A stretch of 15,612 nt of DNA from JAVBPP01 sp031549535 (GCA_031549535.1 JAVBPP010000102.1:1-15612); one strand, 5' to 3'. Shown: positions 1 to 9,913, counted from the first letter of the stretch. Program-made: numbers and translations. Notes: generated from the letters alone by a model not told the origin.

Positions 1-1
1 T

Positions 2-592
2 TCCAATATGGATGTGAGCTATCTCCTCGCGCGTGATAAGGACGGCGTGTTTGATATGCAGATTCGGCGTGGCGAGGAAAAGCTGGACTTAATGGATGTC
101 ACCTTCGAAACAAAGGAAATTGACGGTCAAAATACAATTATTTATGACTTTATTTATATTGGTGTTGAGCCGACGTTCAGCAATGTGATGAAAAGTGCGG
201 CGCAAACCAGCGTTTCCATGGCGCGTATTATTTGGATGTCCCTGTTTGACCTGGTGACAGGGCAGTATGGTGTCAGTGATTTATCCGGACCCATCGGTAC
301 CGTGTCCTATATCGCGGATGCGGCGGATTACAAGGGCGATGACGGGAAACGTGATTTTGAACCCATGTTCCGCCTCATGGCACTGATTTCTATTAATATC
401 GGCATTTTTAATTTACTACCCCTGCCCGCGTTGGATGGCGGCAGGCTGTTCTTCCTGCTGATTGAGCTGGTGTTTCGCAGACGTGTCCCGCCGAAGTATG
501 AGGGCATCGTGCACGGTGTCGGTATGGCGCTGTTGCTGCTGTTGATGGCCTATGTTTCGTTCAGCGATGTAATGAATTTGATACGACGATGA
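2..592 (+). CDS. rseP: RIP site-2 metalloprotease (RseP/RasP family), C-terminal part
   Basis: The frame is open from the first bases, so the N-terminus, including the HExxH zinc site expected in this family, lies before the window. About 196 residues are visible. They cover the end of a PDZ-like segment, the family's LSGPIG motif (near residue 96 counted from the first ATG at 8), and the conserved third motif NLLPLPALDGG followed by a hydrophobic helix and a final membrane segment rich in Leu. In M50 proteases the Asp of LDGG is the third zinc ligand. The known role of the family is intramembrane cleavage of anti-sigma factors and leftover signal peptides. It stops 16 bp before ispG and is probably co-transcribed with it; in many Clostridia dxr and cdsA lie just upstream. 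The ATG at 8 is internal, not the true start. Confidence 0.93.
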   Translation, partial: SNMDVSYLLARDKDGVFDMQIRRGEEKLDLMDVTFETKEIDGQNTIIYDFIYIGVEPTFSNVMKSAAQTSVSMARIIWMSLFDLVTGQYGVSDLSGPIGTVSYIADAADYKGDDGKRDFEPMFRLMALISINIGIFNLLPLPALDGGRLFFLLIELVFRRRVPPKYEGIVHGVGMALLLLLMAYVSFSDVMNLIRR

Positions 593-608
593 AAAGAGGG
601 CGGGGAAT

Positions 609-1658
609 ATGCAGCGGCGTAAATCGCGTGAAATAACGCTCGGTGGGCTGAAAATCGGTGGGGATGCGCCGGTTTCGGTGCAGTCTATGCTGAATGTTCC
701 GGCGGAAGATATCGCCGGGAATCTAGCGCAGGCAAGGGCTCTGGAGGCTGCCGGTTGTGAAATTATTCGCGCCGCCGTGCCGGACAGGCAGGCTGTGCGC
801 TTGATTGCCGCGCTGAAGGAGCATTGCTCCATGCCCGTTGTGGCGGATATCCACTTTGATTATCGGCTGGCGCTCGAATGTGCACAGGCGGGTGTGGATA
901 AAATCCGCATTAATCCGGGCAATATCGGGGACGATTCGCATGTGAAAGCGGTCGCCCTTTGCTGTTTAGAAAAGGGAATCCCCATCCGCATCGGTGTCAA
1001 CTCGGGCTCATTGGAAAAAGAGCTTTTGAAAAAACACGGCGGCCCAACGCCGCAGGCACTCGTGGAGAGCGCGCTCGGGCATGCGGCGCTGCTGGAGCGC
1101 TACGATTTTTATGATATTGTCCTCTCGCTTAAGGCGTCCAATGTGGCCAGAATGGTGGAGGCCTATTCCCTCGCCGCGCAGCAATGTGATTACCCCTTGC
1201 ATCTTGGCGTAACCGAGGCAGGTACCAGCCGCGCCGGTGTAGTAAAATCAGCCGTGGGCATTGGCTCCCTTTTGCTGCAAGGCATAGGGGATACCATCCG
1301 CGTCTCCCTTTCAGACGACCCGGCGGAAGAAATCCGCGCGGCGCTTGATATTCTGCAGGCGACGGGACTGCGTAACGACCGCCCGGAGCTGATTGCCTGC
1401 CCCACCTGCGGGCGGACAAAAATCGATTTGATTCCTTTGGTGAAAGAAGTGGAACAACGGCTCGCAGGCTGTAAAAAATCTATTCAAGTGGCGGTTATGG
1501 GCTGCGTAGTGAATGGCCCGGGGGAAGCGCGGGAGGCGGACATCGGCATCGCAGGCGGGGACGGCTGCGCGGTGCTCTTTAAACGCGGCGAAGTGCTGCG
1601 CAAGGTGGCAGAAGATGAAATTGTGGATGCCCTAATGTGGGAGATTGAACAGATATAG
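609..1658 (+). CDS. ispG: 4-hydroxy-3-methylbut-2-enyl diphosphate synthase (flavodoxin/ferredoxin type)
   Basis: IspG (GcpE) catalyses the penultimate step of the MEP pathway: reductive ring opening of methylerythritol cyclodiphosphate to HMBPP with a [4Fe-4S] cluster in the cytoplasm. The 349-residue length fits the short bacterial form. A TIM-barrel N-terminal half contains RINPGNIG (residues 100-107) and VTEAG (201-205). The C-terminal half holds the cluster ligands Cys264, Cys267, Cys299 and Glu306, in CPTCGR and VMGCVVNGPGEA. The spacing 3/32/7 is that of E. coli IspG. The ATG at 609 is preceded by GAGGG at 596-600 (8-nt spacer). It sits 16 bp after the protease gene and its TAG stop overlaps the ribosome site of polC, so translation of the three genes is probably coupled. 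No key residue is missing. Confidence 0.97.
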   Translation: MQRRKSREITLGGLKIGGDAPVSVQSMLNVPAEDIAGNLAQARALEAAGCEIIRAAVPDRQAVRLIAALKEHCSMPVVADIHFDYRLALECAQAGVDKIRINPGNIGDDSHVKAVALCCLEKGIPIRIGVNSGSLEKELLKKHGGPTPQALVESALGHAALLERYDFYDIVLSLKASNVARMVEAYSLAAQQCDYPLHLGVTEAGTSRAGVVKSAVGIGSLLLQGIGDTIRVSLSDDPAEEIRAALDILQATGLRNDRPELIACPTCGRTKIDLIPLVKEVEQRLAGCKKSIQVAVMGCVVNGPGEAREADIGIAGGDGCAVLFKRGEVLRKVAEDEIVDALMWEIEQI

Positions 1659-1673
1659 GAGATTGGCGAAAAT

Positions 1674-4600
1674 ATGCAACAAATCAGCTTGATTCAGCTC
1701 ATTGGCGAATACATACAGGATAAAGCTCTCGTGCGCCAAATGGAGCACGGGAGTATTCTTAGCCACAATTTGCAGGAGGAGACGCGAAGTTTGACGCTTT
1801 CTGTTGCCTTCCCGCAGTATATTACAGGCAAGGCGCTGCGTCTGGCGGCGGCGGAACTGCGCAAAGCCTTGCTGCTCAACGATGCTCGGATACAGCCTGT
1901 GTTTCCGGAGGATTGCCTGGAGATTGCCTGTAAAACGGATTTGTTTGACGAGCTGCGGGAACAGTATGCCCCAACGAATGGGCTTTTGCATGGGGCGCTT
2001 TGGTATTTGGAAGAAGGGACGCTGGAAATTGGGCTTGCGCAGGAGCATAGCCTGCTCCTCGCCGCGCAGCTACGGGTGGATGGGGCGCTGGAAAAGCTGA
2101 TTTATGAGCGATTTGGAGTATGTCTTTCCGTAGAGTTTCGGGATAAGGCGGACATGCCTGCCGGGGTGCAGCCGGTGCGGCTGGAGGAAGCGGAGCCGCA
2201 GCAACCGGGTGAGCAGGAACATGCGCCGGCACCGCCCGAACCGCAGCCAGAAAAAAAGCAAAAAACAACGGGAAAGAAAAAACAAAACAAGGAGAAGTAT
2301 GATTATCCCACCATCCCGATGCCGGTGCTGAGCGCCAAAGCGATATACGCCAAGGAAACGCAGTTTACCAAAGCGGGCGGCAAACTCAATCCCATTACAA
2401 AATCCCCGGTACCCATCAACGAAATTCAGCCGGAGGACGGGAATGTCGTCGTTTGGGGCGAAGTGTTTTCGCTGGAAATACGCAGCACCAAGGATGAAAA
2501 ATGGAAGATTGTCAATTTTTATATTACGGACTACACAGCCTCCTATGCCGTGAAGATTTTTGAAGATATCAAAAAAGCGAAGCCGCTTTGTGAACACTTG
2601 AAAAACGGCTGCTATGTGTTGCTACGCGGTCCAATTATTTTAGATAAGTACCATCAGGATTATCTCATCGACGCCAAGGCTATTACCCTGTTAACCTTGC
2701 AGGAGAAGCAGGATACCGCCGAAGAAAAGCGGGTGGAACTGCATTTACATACTAATATGTCCGCAATGGACGCGCTGAGCAGCCCTACGAAGCTGATAGA
2801 GCGCGCTGCCAAATGGGGGCACCGCGCCGTTGCCATAACGGACCACGGCGTCGTACAAGCCTTCCCGGAGGCTGCCTTGGCGGCCAAGAAAAACAATATT
2901 AAGCTTTTGCTAGGCATGGAAAGCTATTTTGTGGATGATACGCGCACCGTGCTGCGCGGCAGGGAGGGTGCAGAATTTTCTGATACCTTTGTGGTGTTCG
3001 ATGTGGAGACTACCGGCCTGCGCGCCAGGCACGGGCGCATTATTGAAATTGGTGCGGTGAAGCTGCGCGACGGTGCGGTTGAAGAGGAGTTTGCAAGCTA
3101 TATCAATCCGCACTGTTCCATCCCGCCGCATATCACGCTGTTAACCGGGATTGAACAGAAGGATGTGCAGCACGCCCCGGAGGAGGAAGCGGTGCTGCGG
3201 GAATTCATGGCTTTCTGCGGCGATGCCATTCTTGTGGCGCATAACGCGGAGTTTGATATGGGATTTTTGGGCGCGGCCTGTGAGCGCTGCGGCATAGAGT
3301 GGACGCCGGCCTATATGGATACATATACGTTAAGCTGCCGCTTGATGCCAAACATCAAAAACCATCGTTTGGATACGCTGGCCAAAAACTTGAAACTGGG
3401 AGATTTTGCCCACCACCGCGCCAAGGACGATGCGGCGATACTTGCGCAGCTTGTGTTGCGCTTTTTTGACATGCTGCGCGGGCAGGGGATCGACAGCTTC
3501 TGCGGCATGGAAGAAAAGCTGCCCATCAACCCAAAAGAAGAGCCATATTACCACCAAATCCTGCTGGCGAAAAACCAGAGAGGTTTGAAGCAGCTGTATC
3601 AGCTGATTACCAAATCCAACTTAGAATATTTCAAGGGGAAGCCGCGCATCCCCAAAACGGTCTTAGAGCAGCACCGCGAGGGTTTGATTATCGGCAGTGC
3701 CTGCGAAGCCGGGGAGCTGTATGAAGCAGTGAAAGGGGATAGGCCCCGTGGCGAGCTGCTGCGTATCGCGTCTTTCTATGACTATCTGGAAATTCAGCCT
3801 CATGGAAACAACCAGTTTTTGATTGAGAACAATACGGTTAAAGGGGAAACGGAGCTCAGTGAAATCAATGAAACGATAGCTTCTCTCGCCGAGGAACTGG
3901 GGATTCCCGTCGTCGCCACCGGGGACGTGCACTTTTTAGAGGCGCGCGACAGTATCTACCGTGAAATTATCATGACAGCCCAAGGTTTTCCGGATGCGGA
4001 TAAGCAGGCACCGCTGTATTTTAAAACAACGGATGAAATGCTGCAGGAGTTTGCGTATTTGGGGGAGGAAAAGGCCTTCGAAGTCGTGGTAACCAATCCA
4101 AACCGAATTGCCGATGCCTGCGAGGAGCTGAAACCCATTCCGGACGGCACCTTTCCGCCGGACATCCCCGGTTCGGACGAGGAACTGCGCAACCTGTGTA
4201 ACACAAGGATGAAAGCCTATTACGGAGACCCGCTACCGGAGATTGTCGCCGAGCGGATGGAGAAGGAATTGGATTCCATCATCAAGCATGGCTTTGCCGT
4301 CATGTATGTCATCGCCCAGCGTTTGGTTAAATATTCCGAGGATGCTGGTTATCTGGTGGGCTCGCGCGGCTCTGTAGGCTCGTCTTTCGCGGCATTTGCG
4401 GCGGGTATTTCCGAGGTGAATCCGCTGGCGCCGCATTACCTGTGTTCGGCGTGCAAGCACAGCGAATTTATTACAGACGGCAGCTACCAATCCGGCTTTG
4501 ATATGCCGCCAAAGGCCTGCCCAAACTGCGGCGCCATGATGCTGCGGGACGGGCATACCATACCCTTTGAAACCTTCTTGGGCTTTGACGGAGATAAGCA

Positions 4601-6050
4601 GCCGGATATCGACCTAAACTTTTCCGGTGAATTTCAGACCCAGGCACATAAATATACAGAAGAAATTTTTGGCGAAGAAAACGTGTTTAAAGCGGGTACC
4701 ATCGGCACCCTGGCGGAGAAAACGGCCTACGGCTATGTGATGAAGTATGCGGAATTGAGAGAACTGGAGCTTTCCGCCGCGGACAGGGACAGGCTCGCCC
4801 AGGGCTGCGTGGGTGTCAAGCGCACCACAGGCCAGCACCCCGGGGGCATGGTGGTTGTTCCCGCCGACCGGGATGCGGAGGATTAAACCCCCATCCAGCA
4901 CCCGGCGGACCACGCAGATAAGGGCTTAAAAACCACACACTTTGACTTCCACGCCCTGCATGACACCATTTTAAAGCTGGATATACTTGGCCACGATGTG
5001 CCGACCTTCTATTATCACCTGGAAAAGCTTACAGGAATCCCTGCGATGCAGGCAGATTTGTTTGACCCCAAGCTCTATGAAATGCTGCTCTCGCCCGAAC
5101 CGATGGGCGTAACCCAGGCCGATATTGACTGTGACACAGGCACCCTCTCCATTCCGGAAATGGGTACGCCCTTTGTGCGCGGCATGCTGCAGGCTGCAAA
5201 ACCAAAGTGTTTTTCAGACCTGTTGCAGATTTCTGGCCTGTCCCATGGCACGGATGTTTGGAACGGTAACGCGGCGGATTTGATTGAGGACGGCACTTGC
5301 ACCATTTCCGAGGTCATCGGCACGCGTGACAGCATCATGGTGTATCTCATTCAAAAAGGACTTGCACCGGGCATGGCTTTTAAAATTATGGAAATTGTTC
5401 GGAAAGGCCTTGCACCCATCCTGCTCAAGCCCGAGCAGATAGAGGCCATGCACGAGCATAATGTGCCGCAGTGGTACATTGATTCCTGTATGAAAATCAA
5501 ATATATGTTCCCAAAGGCGCATGCCGCGGCCTATGTCATCGGTGCGCTGCGCCTGGCGTGGTATAAGCTTTATCACCCGCTTTCCTACTATGCAACCTAT
5601 ATGACCGTGCGCGGTGAGGATTTGGATATCAAGGCCATCATGAGCGGCCGGGGCGCGGTGCGGGAAAAAATGCGAGAAATTGCGCACAAGATGAAAACCA
5701 AGGCCGCCACGGCAAAGGAGGAAAACACCTTTACGTCCTTGCAGGTCATCAATGAAATGATGGCGCGCGGTGTGGAGTTGCTGCCGGTTGATATTTATAA
5801 ATCGGATGCCAGTATATACCAGTTGGAGGAGGGCAAAATTCGCCTGCCCTTTTCCGCGCTCGCGGGTGCGGGCGGTATCGCGGCGCAGGGCTTGATGGAT
5901 GCCCGTGAGGACGGCGAAGGCGCATTTGCCTGCAAGGATGATATCCGCCGCAGAGCAGGGGTTTCTAAAACTGTTTTGGAAGCCTTGGAGGAGGCCGGAG
6001 CCCTAAACGGCATCCCGGAAAGCATGCAGATGAGTTTGTTTGATATGTGA
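1674..6050 (+). CDS. polC: DNA polymerase III alpha subunit PolC, interrupted by one in-frame TAA
   Basis: PolC is the essential replicative polymerase of low-GC Gram-positives. Read through the stop at 4884-4886 the chain has 1458 positions, normal for the family. In order: an N-terminal domain; a Pro/Lys-rich linker (about 168-210); an OB fold (about 255-340); a PHP domain (HLHT at 357-360, DH at 390-391) split by a DnaQ-like exonuclease (DVET 443-446, HNAEFD 523-528, HRAKDD 581-586); second PHP half (GDVHF 750-754); polymerase palm with GSRGSVGSS (896-904), four-Cys zinc site (924, 927, 949, 952) and catalytic DID at 978-980; then KRTTGQHPGG. The stop replaces residue 1071. Translation resumes with TPIQHPAD, passes MFPKAHAAAY and ends in the clamp-binding QMSLF (1452-1456). 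ATG 1674 follows AGGAG at 1657-1661. All active-site residues seen are intact, so a recent mutation, sequencing error or readthrough is more likely than an old pseudogene. Confidence 0.93.
4884..4886 (+). other. In-frame TAA stop inside polC
   Basis: The codon lies between GAT (Asp1070) and ACC (Thr1072), and family homology continues in the same frame directly on both sides. Homologues normally carry an aromatic or aliphatic residue here, before TPIQ. A single change from TAT, TAC or TTA would create TAA. TAA also ends the HAD, transporter and MurE genes in this window, so it is a normal stop in this genome and not a general reassignment. The next in-frame start on the far side is a GTG at 4998 without a convincing ribosome site, and using it would drop 37 conserved residues. 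Confidence 0.9.
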
Positions 6051-6062
6051 AAGGCACCAAGT

Positions 6063-6884
6063 ATGAAAGAACTGTTTGTATCGGATCTGGACGGCACACT
6101 GCTGAACGGGCAGGCAGAATTGTCGGAGTATACCATACACACGCTCAACAGCCTGATAGAACGCGGGATGCATATCACCGTGGCAACCGCACGTTCGGCG
6201 GCGAGTGTGGTCAAAATACTTGCGTCGGTGAAATTTTGCCTGCCCTTTGTTCTGATGAACGGCGCTGTAATCTATGACCCTGTTCAAAAGCGCTATCGTA
6301 AGCGGGAGCTTTTGGAGCAGGAAACAGCAAAGGCGGTGCTGTCGGCTTTTGCGCAGCAGGGGCAAACCGGCTTTGTCTATACCCTGGAGGGCGAGGAGCT
6401 CGTGACCTTTTACGAGTCACTGGAACGCAAGGCGCTATATGACTTTTATGAGGAGCGCATGCAAAAATATTATAAGAGCTTTGCAAAGACGGAGCGCTTT
6501 TCGCAGTTGCTTGACCGGGAGATTCTGTATATCATCACAATAGACAAAAAAGAGCGGGTTTTTGCCCTGCGGGACGCGGTGCAAGGCTTGCCCGGCTTGG
6601 AAACCGCCTGTTACCGCGATGTGTATCAGGAGGAGGAATTGTGGTACCTCGAATGCTTCTCCGAACGGGCGACGAAGTATAATGCCGTTCAATTTTTACG
6701 CAAAGATGGAGGCTATGAAAGGATAACGGGCTTTGGCGACAATCTCAACGATTTGCCGCTTTTCGCCGCCTGTGATGTACGTTGCGCCGTAGAAAACGCG
6801 CACCCGCTGCTGCGCGAAAAGGCGACGGAAGTGATTGCGGGTAACTTGCAGGACGGGGTAGCGCAGTGGTTGGAAAATCGTTAA
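6063..6884 (+). CDS. Cof-type HAD-superfamily (subfamily IIB) hydrolase
   Basis: This is a 273-residue cytoplasmic phosphatase of the Cof/YidA group, which acts on small phosphorylated metabolites such as sugar phosphates; the substrate here cannot be told. The four HAD motifs are complete: SDLDGTLL with nucleophile Asp8 and Asp10, ATARS (41-45) as motif II, Lys205 in ATKYNAV as motif III, and GFGDNLND (223-230) as motif IV. The stretch between motifs II and III is the type C2 cap, which decides substrate choice. The ATG at 6063 has AAAGG at 6050-6054, overlapping the polC stop, with an 8-nt spacer. It is only 12 bp behind polC and so is probably read on the same message. No terminator hairpin is visible after it. 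Confidence 0.9.
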   Translation: MKELFVSDLDGTLLNGQAELSEYTIHTLNSLIERGMHITVATARSAASVVKILASVKFCLPFVLMNGAVIYDPVQKRYRKRELLEQETAKAVLSAFAQQGQTGFVYTLEGEELVTFYESLERKALYDFYEERMQKYYKSFAKTERFSQLLDREILYIITIDKKERVFALRDAVQGLPGLETACYRDVYQEEELWYLECFSERATKYNAVQFLRKDGGYERITGFGDNLNDLPLFAACDVRCAVENAHPLLREKATEVIAGNLQDGVAQWLENR

Positions 6885-6930
6885 AATAAACAAAATAATT
6901 TAAGAAAATAAGAAATTACTATGATACAGC

Positions 6931-6959
6931 TTGAAACATCTTTGCCTTTTTGCTATAAT
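6931..6959 (+). promoter_or_regulatory. Sigma-A promoter with extended -10 for the transporter gene
   Basis: TTGAAA at 6931-6936 and a perfect TATAAT at 6954-6959 are separated by 17 bp, and TG at 6951-6952 gives an extended -10. The start point should be near 6966, leaving a leader of about 34 bp before the ATG at 7000. It sits in the otherwise AT-rich 115-bp gap after the HAD gene, which separates the transporter from the polC operon. Confidence 0.82.
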
Positions 6960-6999
6960 ATAACTTACAAATTCTAGCTGAGAGGGAGTGGGAAAAGGC

Positions 7000-8604
7000 A
7001 TGGCAGAAAACGAGCACAGAGAAAACAAGCTGGTGAACGTGGATGTTACACAGGAACAGCGCAACTATGTTTACGAAAACAGGCGCTATGTCGGCAGAAC
7101 GGAATCGGTGGGTTATGTAGCCTGGGATATGGCGCAAAGCTTTAACATCAATTCCTTTTCGGGACGCTTTGCGAACAATATTCTGCAAATTGATTTTACG
7201 CTTCAGCAAATCAGCCAAACCATCAACGGCGTTTGGGACATTGTCAACGACATTTTTACGGCGGCGATTGTGGATAAAACCCGCACACGCTGGGGTAAAT
7301 TCAAACCGTATCTGGTGCTGTTAGCGGGGCCGGGAACGCTGGGCGGGATTATCAACTGGATTTTGCCCTTCTTTTTTATGGGGACAGATCCAACCTATAT
7401 CCCTAAGTTTTTGGCATACTTGGTGCTCGGCTTTGTCATGGAGGGCATCGGAACATTCACTTCCATTGCGCAAGGCGGCTTGCTTTCCACCATTTCACCG
7501 CACCCGGTGGAACGTACCAGGCTCATTACTATGGTGAACTTTTGGTCCGGTTTTTTGGGCGAAAAATTACCGGAGCAATTGATGACTGTGCTGTTGGATT
7601 TGGTGGGCAACGGCCTGCTCAAGCCCAAGGACGGCAATTTGACAAAAATGTATACCAAGGTTTTTTCCGGCATGGGCATTTTTACGGTAACTGTTGGCGG
7701 CCTTGCCTCCTTGTGGTTTAATGTCATCGTCAAAGAACGCGTGATGCAGTCCATTGAGCGACCCTCCATCCGGCAGGGGATACGCTCTATACTGACAAAC
7801 CGCCCGATTCTGTTGTTAACTGCGTCGGATATTTTAGGCACTATCAGTATCAGCGCGGGAGGGATGCAGGATTATTACATAGAAGTCTTAAATTTTGCGT
7901 CTATGGTATTTTTTGCGGGGATACCGGGTGCCATCATCCACCCGTTCAGTTATGCTGTTGTTCCTTGGTTCCGCCGCCGTTTTTCCACAAGGTTTTTGTA
8001 TTTCTACACCTACATCGTTAGTAAAATCTCAATGATTCCGGTGTTCTTATTTGGCTCCATGGGGGGCATGGATAACGGCATGTATAAAAAACGTATCCCA
8101 ATGGGAATTGCGCTTGCTCTGCAAGAAACTGTGTTTATGACCCAGTATGGTCTTGGCAGAGTAGTTAGAGCGGAAATGCAGAATGAAGCGATGGATTTCT
8201 GCGAATGGAAAAATGGTTACCGAACTGAGGCGATGACTTCAGTAGCGAAGGGACTTGCCGTGAAGTTCGGCAAAATCATTGTAAACAACATTAATTTGCA
8301 GCTTAAAAAATGGATTGGCTATGATCAAACGCGCTACATCAAGGGTGAGAAACAGTCCGATAAAACACAGTATCTGCTGTTTACTTCCGCAACAATTCTG
8401 CCGGTGGTGTCCAGCATTCTTTCTGCTCTGCCAATGCTATTTTGGAATTTGAATAAAAAAGAGCGTGAGATTATGTATGCGGAGCTGCTGGAGCGCCGCG
8501 CGAAGATGGCGAACACTGCAACCGATGGCGATTTGGAGAAAATGGATGAGCTCGCGCGTGACCAAATGGACATCGCAAATTATAATAAGGGCCGAAAGCT
8601 GTAA
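7000..8604 (+). CDS. MFS transporter of the GPH (glycoside-pentoside-hexuronide:cation symporter) type
   Basis: A 534-residue membrane protein with many hydrophobic segments. The family-defining loop 2-3 motif is present as VDKTRTRWGKFKPYL (about residues 91-105), comparable to the DRTRTRWG motif of melibiose permease relatives. The later loop DFCEWKNGYRTEA (399-411) matches the family's DYGEWKTGxRxE element, and the tail has KEREIMYAELLERR before a charged cytoplasmic end of about 35 residues. GPH proteins import sugars or related solutes with a cation, but no glycosidase or sugar kinase lies beside this one, so the substrate is unknown. It is longer than the usual 450-500 residues. I start it at the ATG at 7000, with the purine-rich AGGGAG at 6983-6988 upstream. 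A GTG at 6988 in the same frame would overlap that ribosome site and add only four residues. Confidence 0.83.
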   Translation: MAENEHRENKLVNVDVTQEQRNYVYENRRYVGRTESVGYVAWDMAQSFNINSFSGRFANNILQIDFTLQQISQTINGVWDIVNDIFTAAIVDKTRTRWGKFKPYLVLLAGPGTLGGIINWILPFFFMGTDPTYIPKFLAYLVLGFVMEGIGTFTSIAQGGLLSTISPHPVERTRLITMVNFWSGFLGEKLPEQLMTVLLDLVGNGLLKPKDGNLTKMYTKVFSGMGIFTVTVGGLASLWFNVIVKERVMQSIERPSIRQGIRSILTNRPILLLTASDILGTISISAGGMQDYYIEVLNFASMVFFAGIPGAIIHPFSYAVVPWFRRRFSTRFLYFYTYIVSKISMIPVFLFGSMGGMDNGMYKKRIPMGIALALQETVFMTQYGLGRVVRAEMQNEAMDFCEWKNGYRTEAMTSVAKGLAVKFGKIIVNNINLQLKKWIGYDQTRYIKGEKQSDKTQYLLFTSATILPVVSSILSALPMLFWNLNKKEREIMYAELLERRAKMANTATDGDLEKMDELARDQMDIANYNKGRKL

Positions 8605-8627
8605 GTGTTTATACCAATATTCAAAAG

Positions 8628-8664
8628 AAAAACACCCCTCTCAAAAAAGGTGAGGGGTGTTTTT
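8628..8664. terminator. Bidirectional intrinsic terminator
   Basis: AACACCCCTC (8631-8640) pairs perfectly with GAGGGGTGTT (8652-8661) around an 11-base loop. Runs of A on the left and T on the right extend the stem and give a U-tract on both strands. It lies between two convergent genes, 24 bp after the transporter stop and just before the stop of the ATP-grasp gene on the other strand, so it can serve both. Confidence 0.92.
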
Positions 8665-8670
8665 TTAGCG

Positions 8671-9891
8671 CTATTTACGTCTAATAAAATAAGTTTTATA
8701 GTTGTTGTAATGCCGATGATAATAATGCCAAACACGCAAGCGGCGGTAAAGGGAGGCGTCTTTGTCATAAACCAGCGTCCGCGCAAGCGGCTCTTTTTTG
8801 AGTGTTTCGCGTATTTCAGCTATGATTTGCTTGTTCTGCACATATTGATACAAAATCTTTAATGGAACTGTGCTCCAAACAATTTTGTTTTTGCAAAAAA
8901 CAACAGGATTGTCCCGCTTTTCAATTGCGTTCTCCACCAAAAACTGCGCCAGATTACAACCGGAGGCAGTGACAAAAAAGCTGCTTCGCCCTTGGCGCGG
9001 ATTGATTTCAAACAGCTTATATTTGCCATCCTTTTCGTCATATTTCATATCAAAGTTGGAAAAACCAACATAATGAATCTCTTCTAAAAAAGCTTTAATC
9101 TGAGCGAAAACGGCCTCGTTGTAATCCGTTATAATAGCGGCGTAATTGCCGATGGCGCTCGGCGTGTATTCCTCTAACACAGGGTGCCCCAGGCACATCA
9201 TGCGCACCTTCCCATTTTCGTCGGAATAGCAGTTTAGCACGCGCATGGCTGTGTCGTCCCCCGGCACATATTCCTGCACGAGCATGTTGCCGTTGTACGA
9301 GGACTCGTGAATTTCCCGCAGCACCTTGTTATACTCCGCTTCGTCAGCGATATAATAGGCCTTTTTTTTGTTCGCGATTTCACAGTTTAGCCAGTCGTAG
9401 CTGTTGGAATTGGCCGCTTTGACGATAATTGGATAAGGAAAGGGGAGCACTGCGGGGCTTAGCCAGCCATCCCGCCCAAGAACCACCGTTTTCGGATAGT
9501 CTACACCGTGCTGTTCCAACAGCGCATAAAAGCGGTCCTTTGTGATGATTTGTTCCAGCAGCTCCGGGCTGATAAAGCCGTTGGCGAAGTAAGGAGCGAA
9601 GGCATCCCGATGTGTGATGCTAAGCTCCATATAACGATCACTGCAAGGGATGAGCAGCAAATGGCTGTATTGCCCTTTCTTTTTTTGGGCAAAATCCACA
9701 ACGCTGGCAACAAAAATATCCTCGCGGTCAAAGTCCGGAATGGTGATGACATCTACGATTTTGCTGTAACGCGTTGGGAGATAATTAGACTTTGCAAGGG
9801 CAACGGACGTCACCCCGTATTTCATATGGAATGCCCGCGCCATGCTGTAAACATTTTCGTCACTGCCTAACAGTATCGGTAAAAAATTCAT
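8671..9891 (-). CDS. ATP-grasp carboxylate-amine ligase, D-aspartate ligase-like
   Basis: This 406-residue cytoplasmic ATP-grasp enzyme would join a carboxylate to an amine through an acyl-phosphate. The start ILLGSDENVYSMARAFHMKYG-like region (residues 7-26) and the CSDRYMEL segment (83-90) resemble, as I remember it, the Enterococcus faecium D-Asp ligase (Aslfm), which adds D-Asp to the Lys side chain of the peptidoglycan precursor. ATP-grasp elements are visible: YPIIVKAA (153-160, ATP-binding Lys158), VQEYVPG (205-211), and FEINPRQGRSS (294-304) with the metal-binding Glu295 and Asn297. The C-terminus is very basic and Tyr-rich. The ATG is preceded by GAGAGG (complement of 9903-9908) inside the 22-bp gap to the murE-like gene, so the two form one operon. 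The link to cell-wall cross-bridges rests on the family and on that neighbour; the substrate is not proven. Confidence 0.78.
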   Translation of the reverse strand: MNFLPILLGSDENVYSMARAFHMKYGVTSVALAKSNYLPTRYSKIVDVITIPDFDREDIFVASVVDFAQKKKGQYSHLLLIPCSDRYMELSITHRDAFAPYFANGFISPELLEQIITKDRFYALLEQHGVDYPKTVVLGRDGWLSPAVLPFPYPIIVKAANSNSYDWLNCEIANKKKAYYIADEAEYNKVLREIHESSYNGNMLVQEYVPGDDTAMRVLNCYSDENGKVRMMCLGHPVLEEYTPSAIGNYAAIITDYNEAVFAQIKAFLEEIHYVGFSNFDMKYDEKDGKYKLFEINPRQGRSSFFVTASGCNLAQFLVENAIEKRDNPVVFCKNKIVWSTVPLKILYQYVQNKQIIAEIRETLKKEPLARTLVYDKDASLYRRLRVWHYYHRHYNNYKTYFIRRK

Positions 9892-9913
9892 TGTTACATA
9901 TACCTCTCATTGT

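Noticed and set aside
4998..6050. Separate gene for a 350-residue polymerase fragment
   Set aside because: The GTG at 4998 has no good ribosome site, and 37 conserved PolC residues lie before it in the same frame. It is the C-terminal part of the interrupted polC.
6988..6990. GTG as start of the transporter
   Set aside because: It overlaps the best ribosome site (AGGGAG 6983-6988). The ATG at 7000 is better placed.
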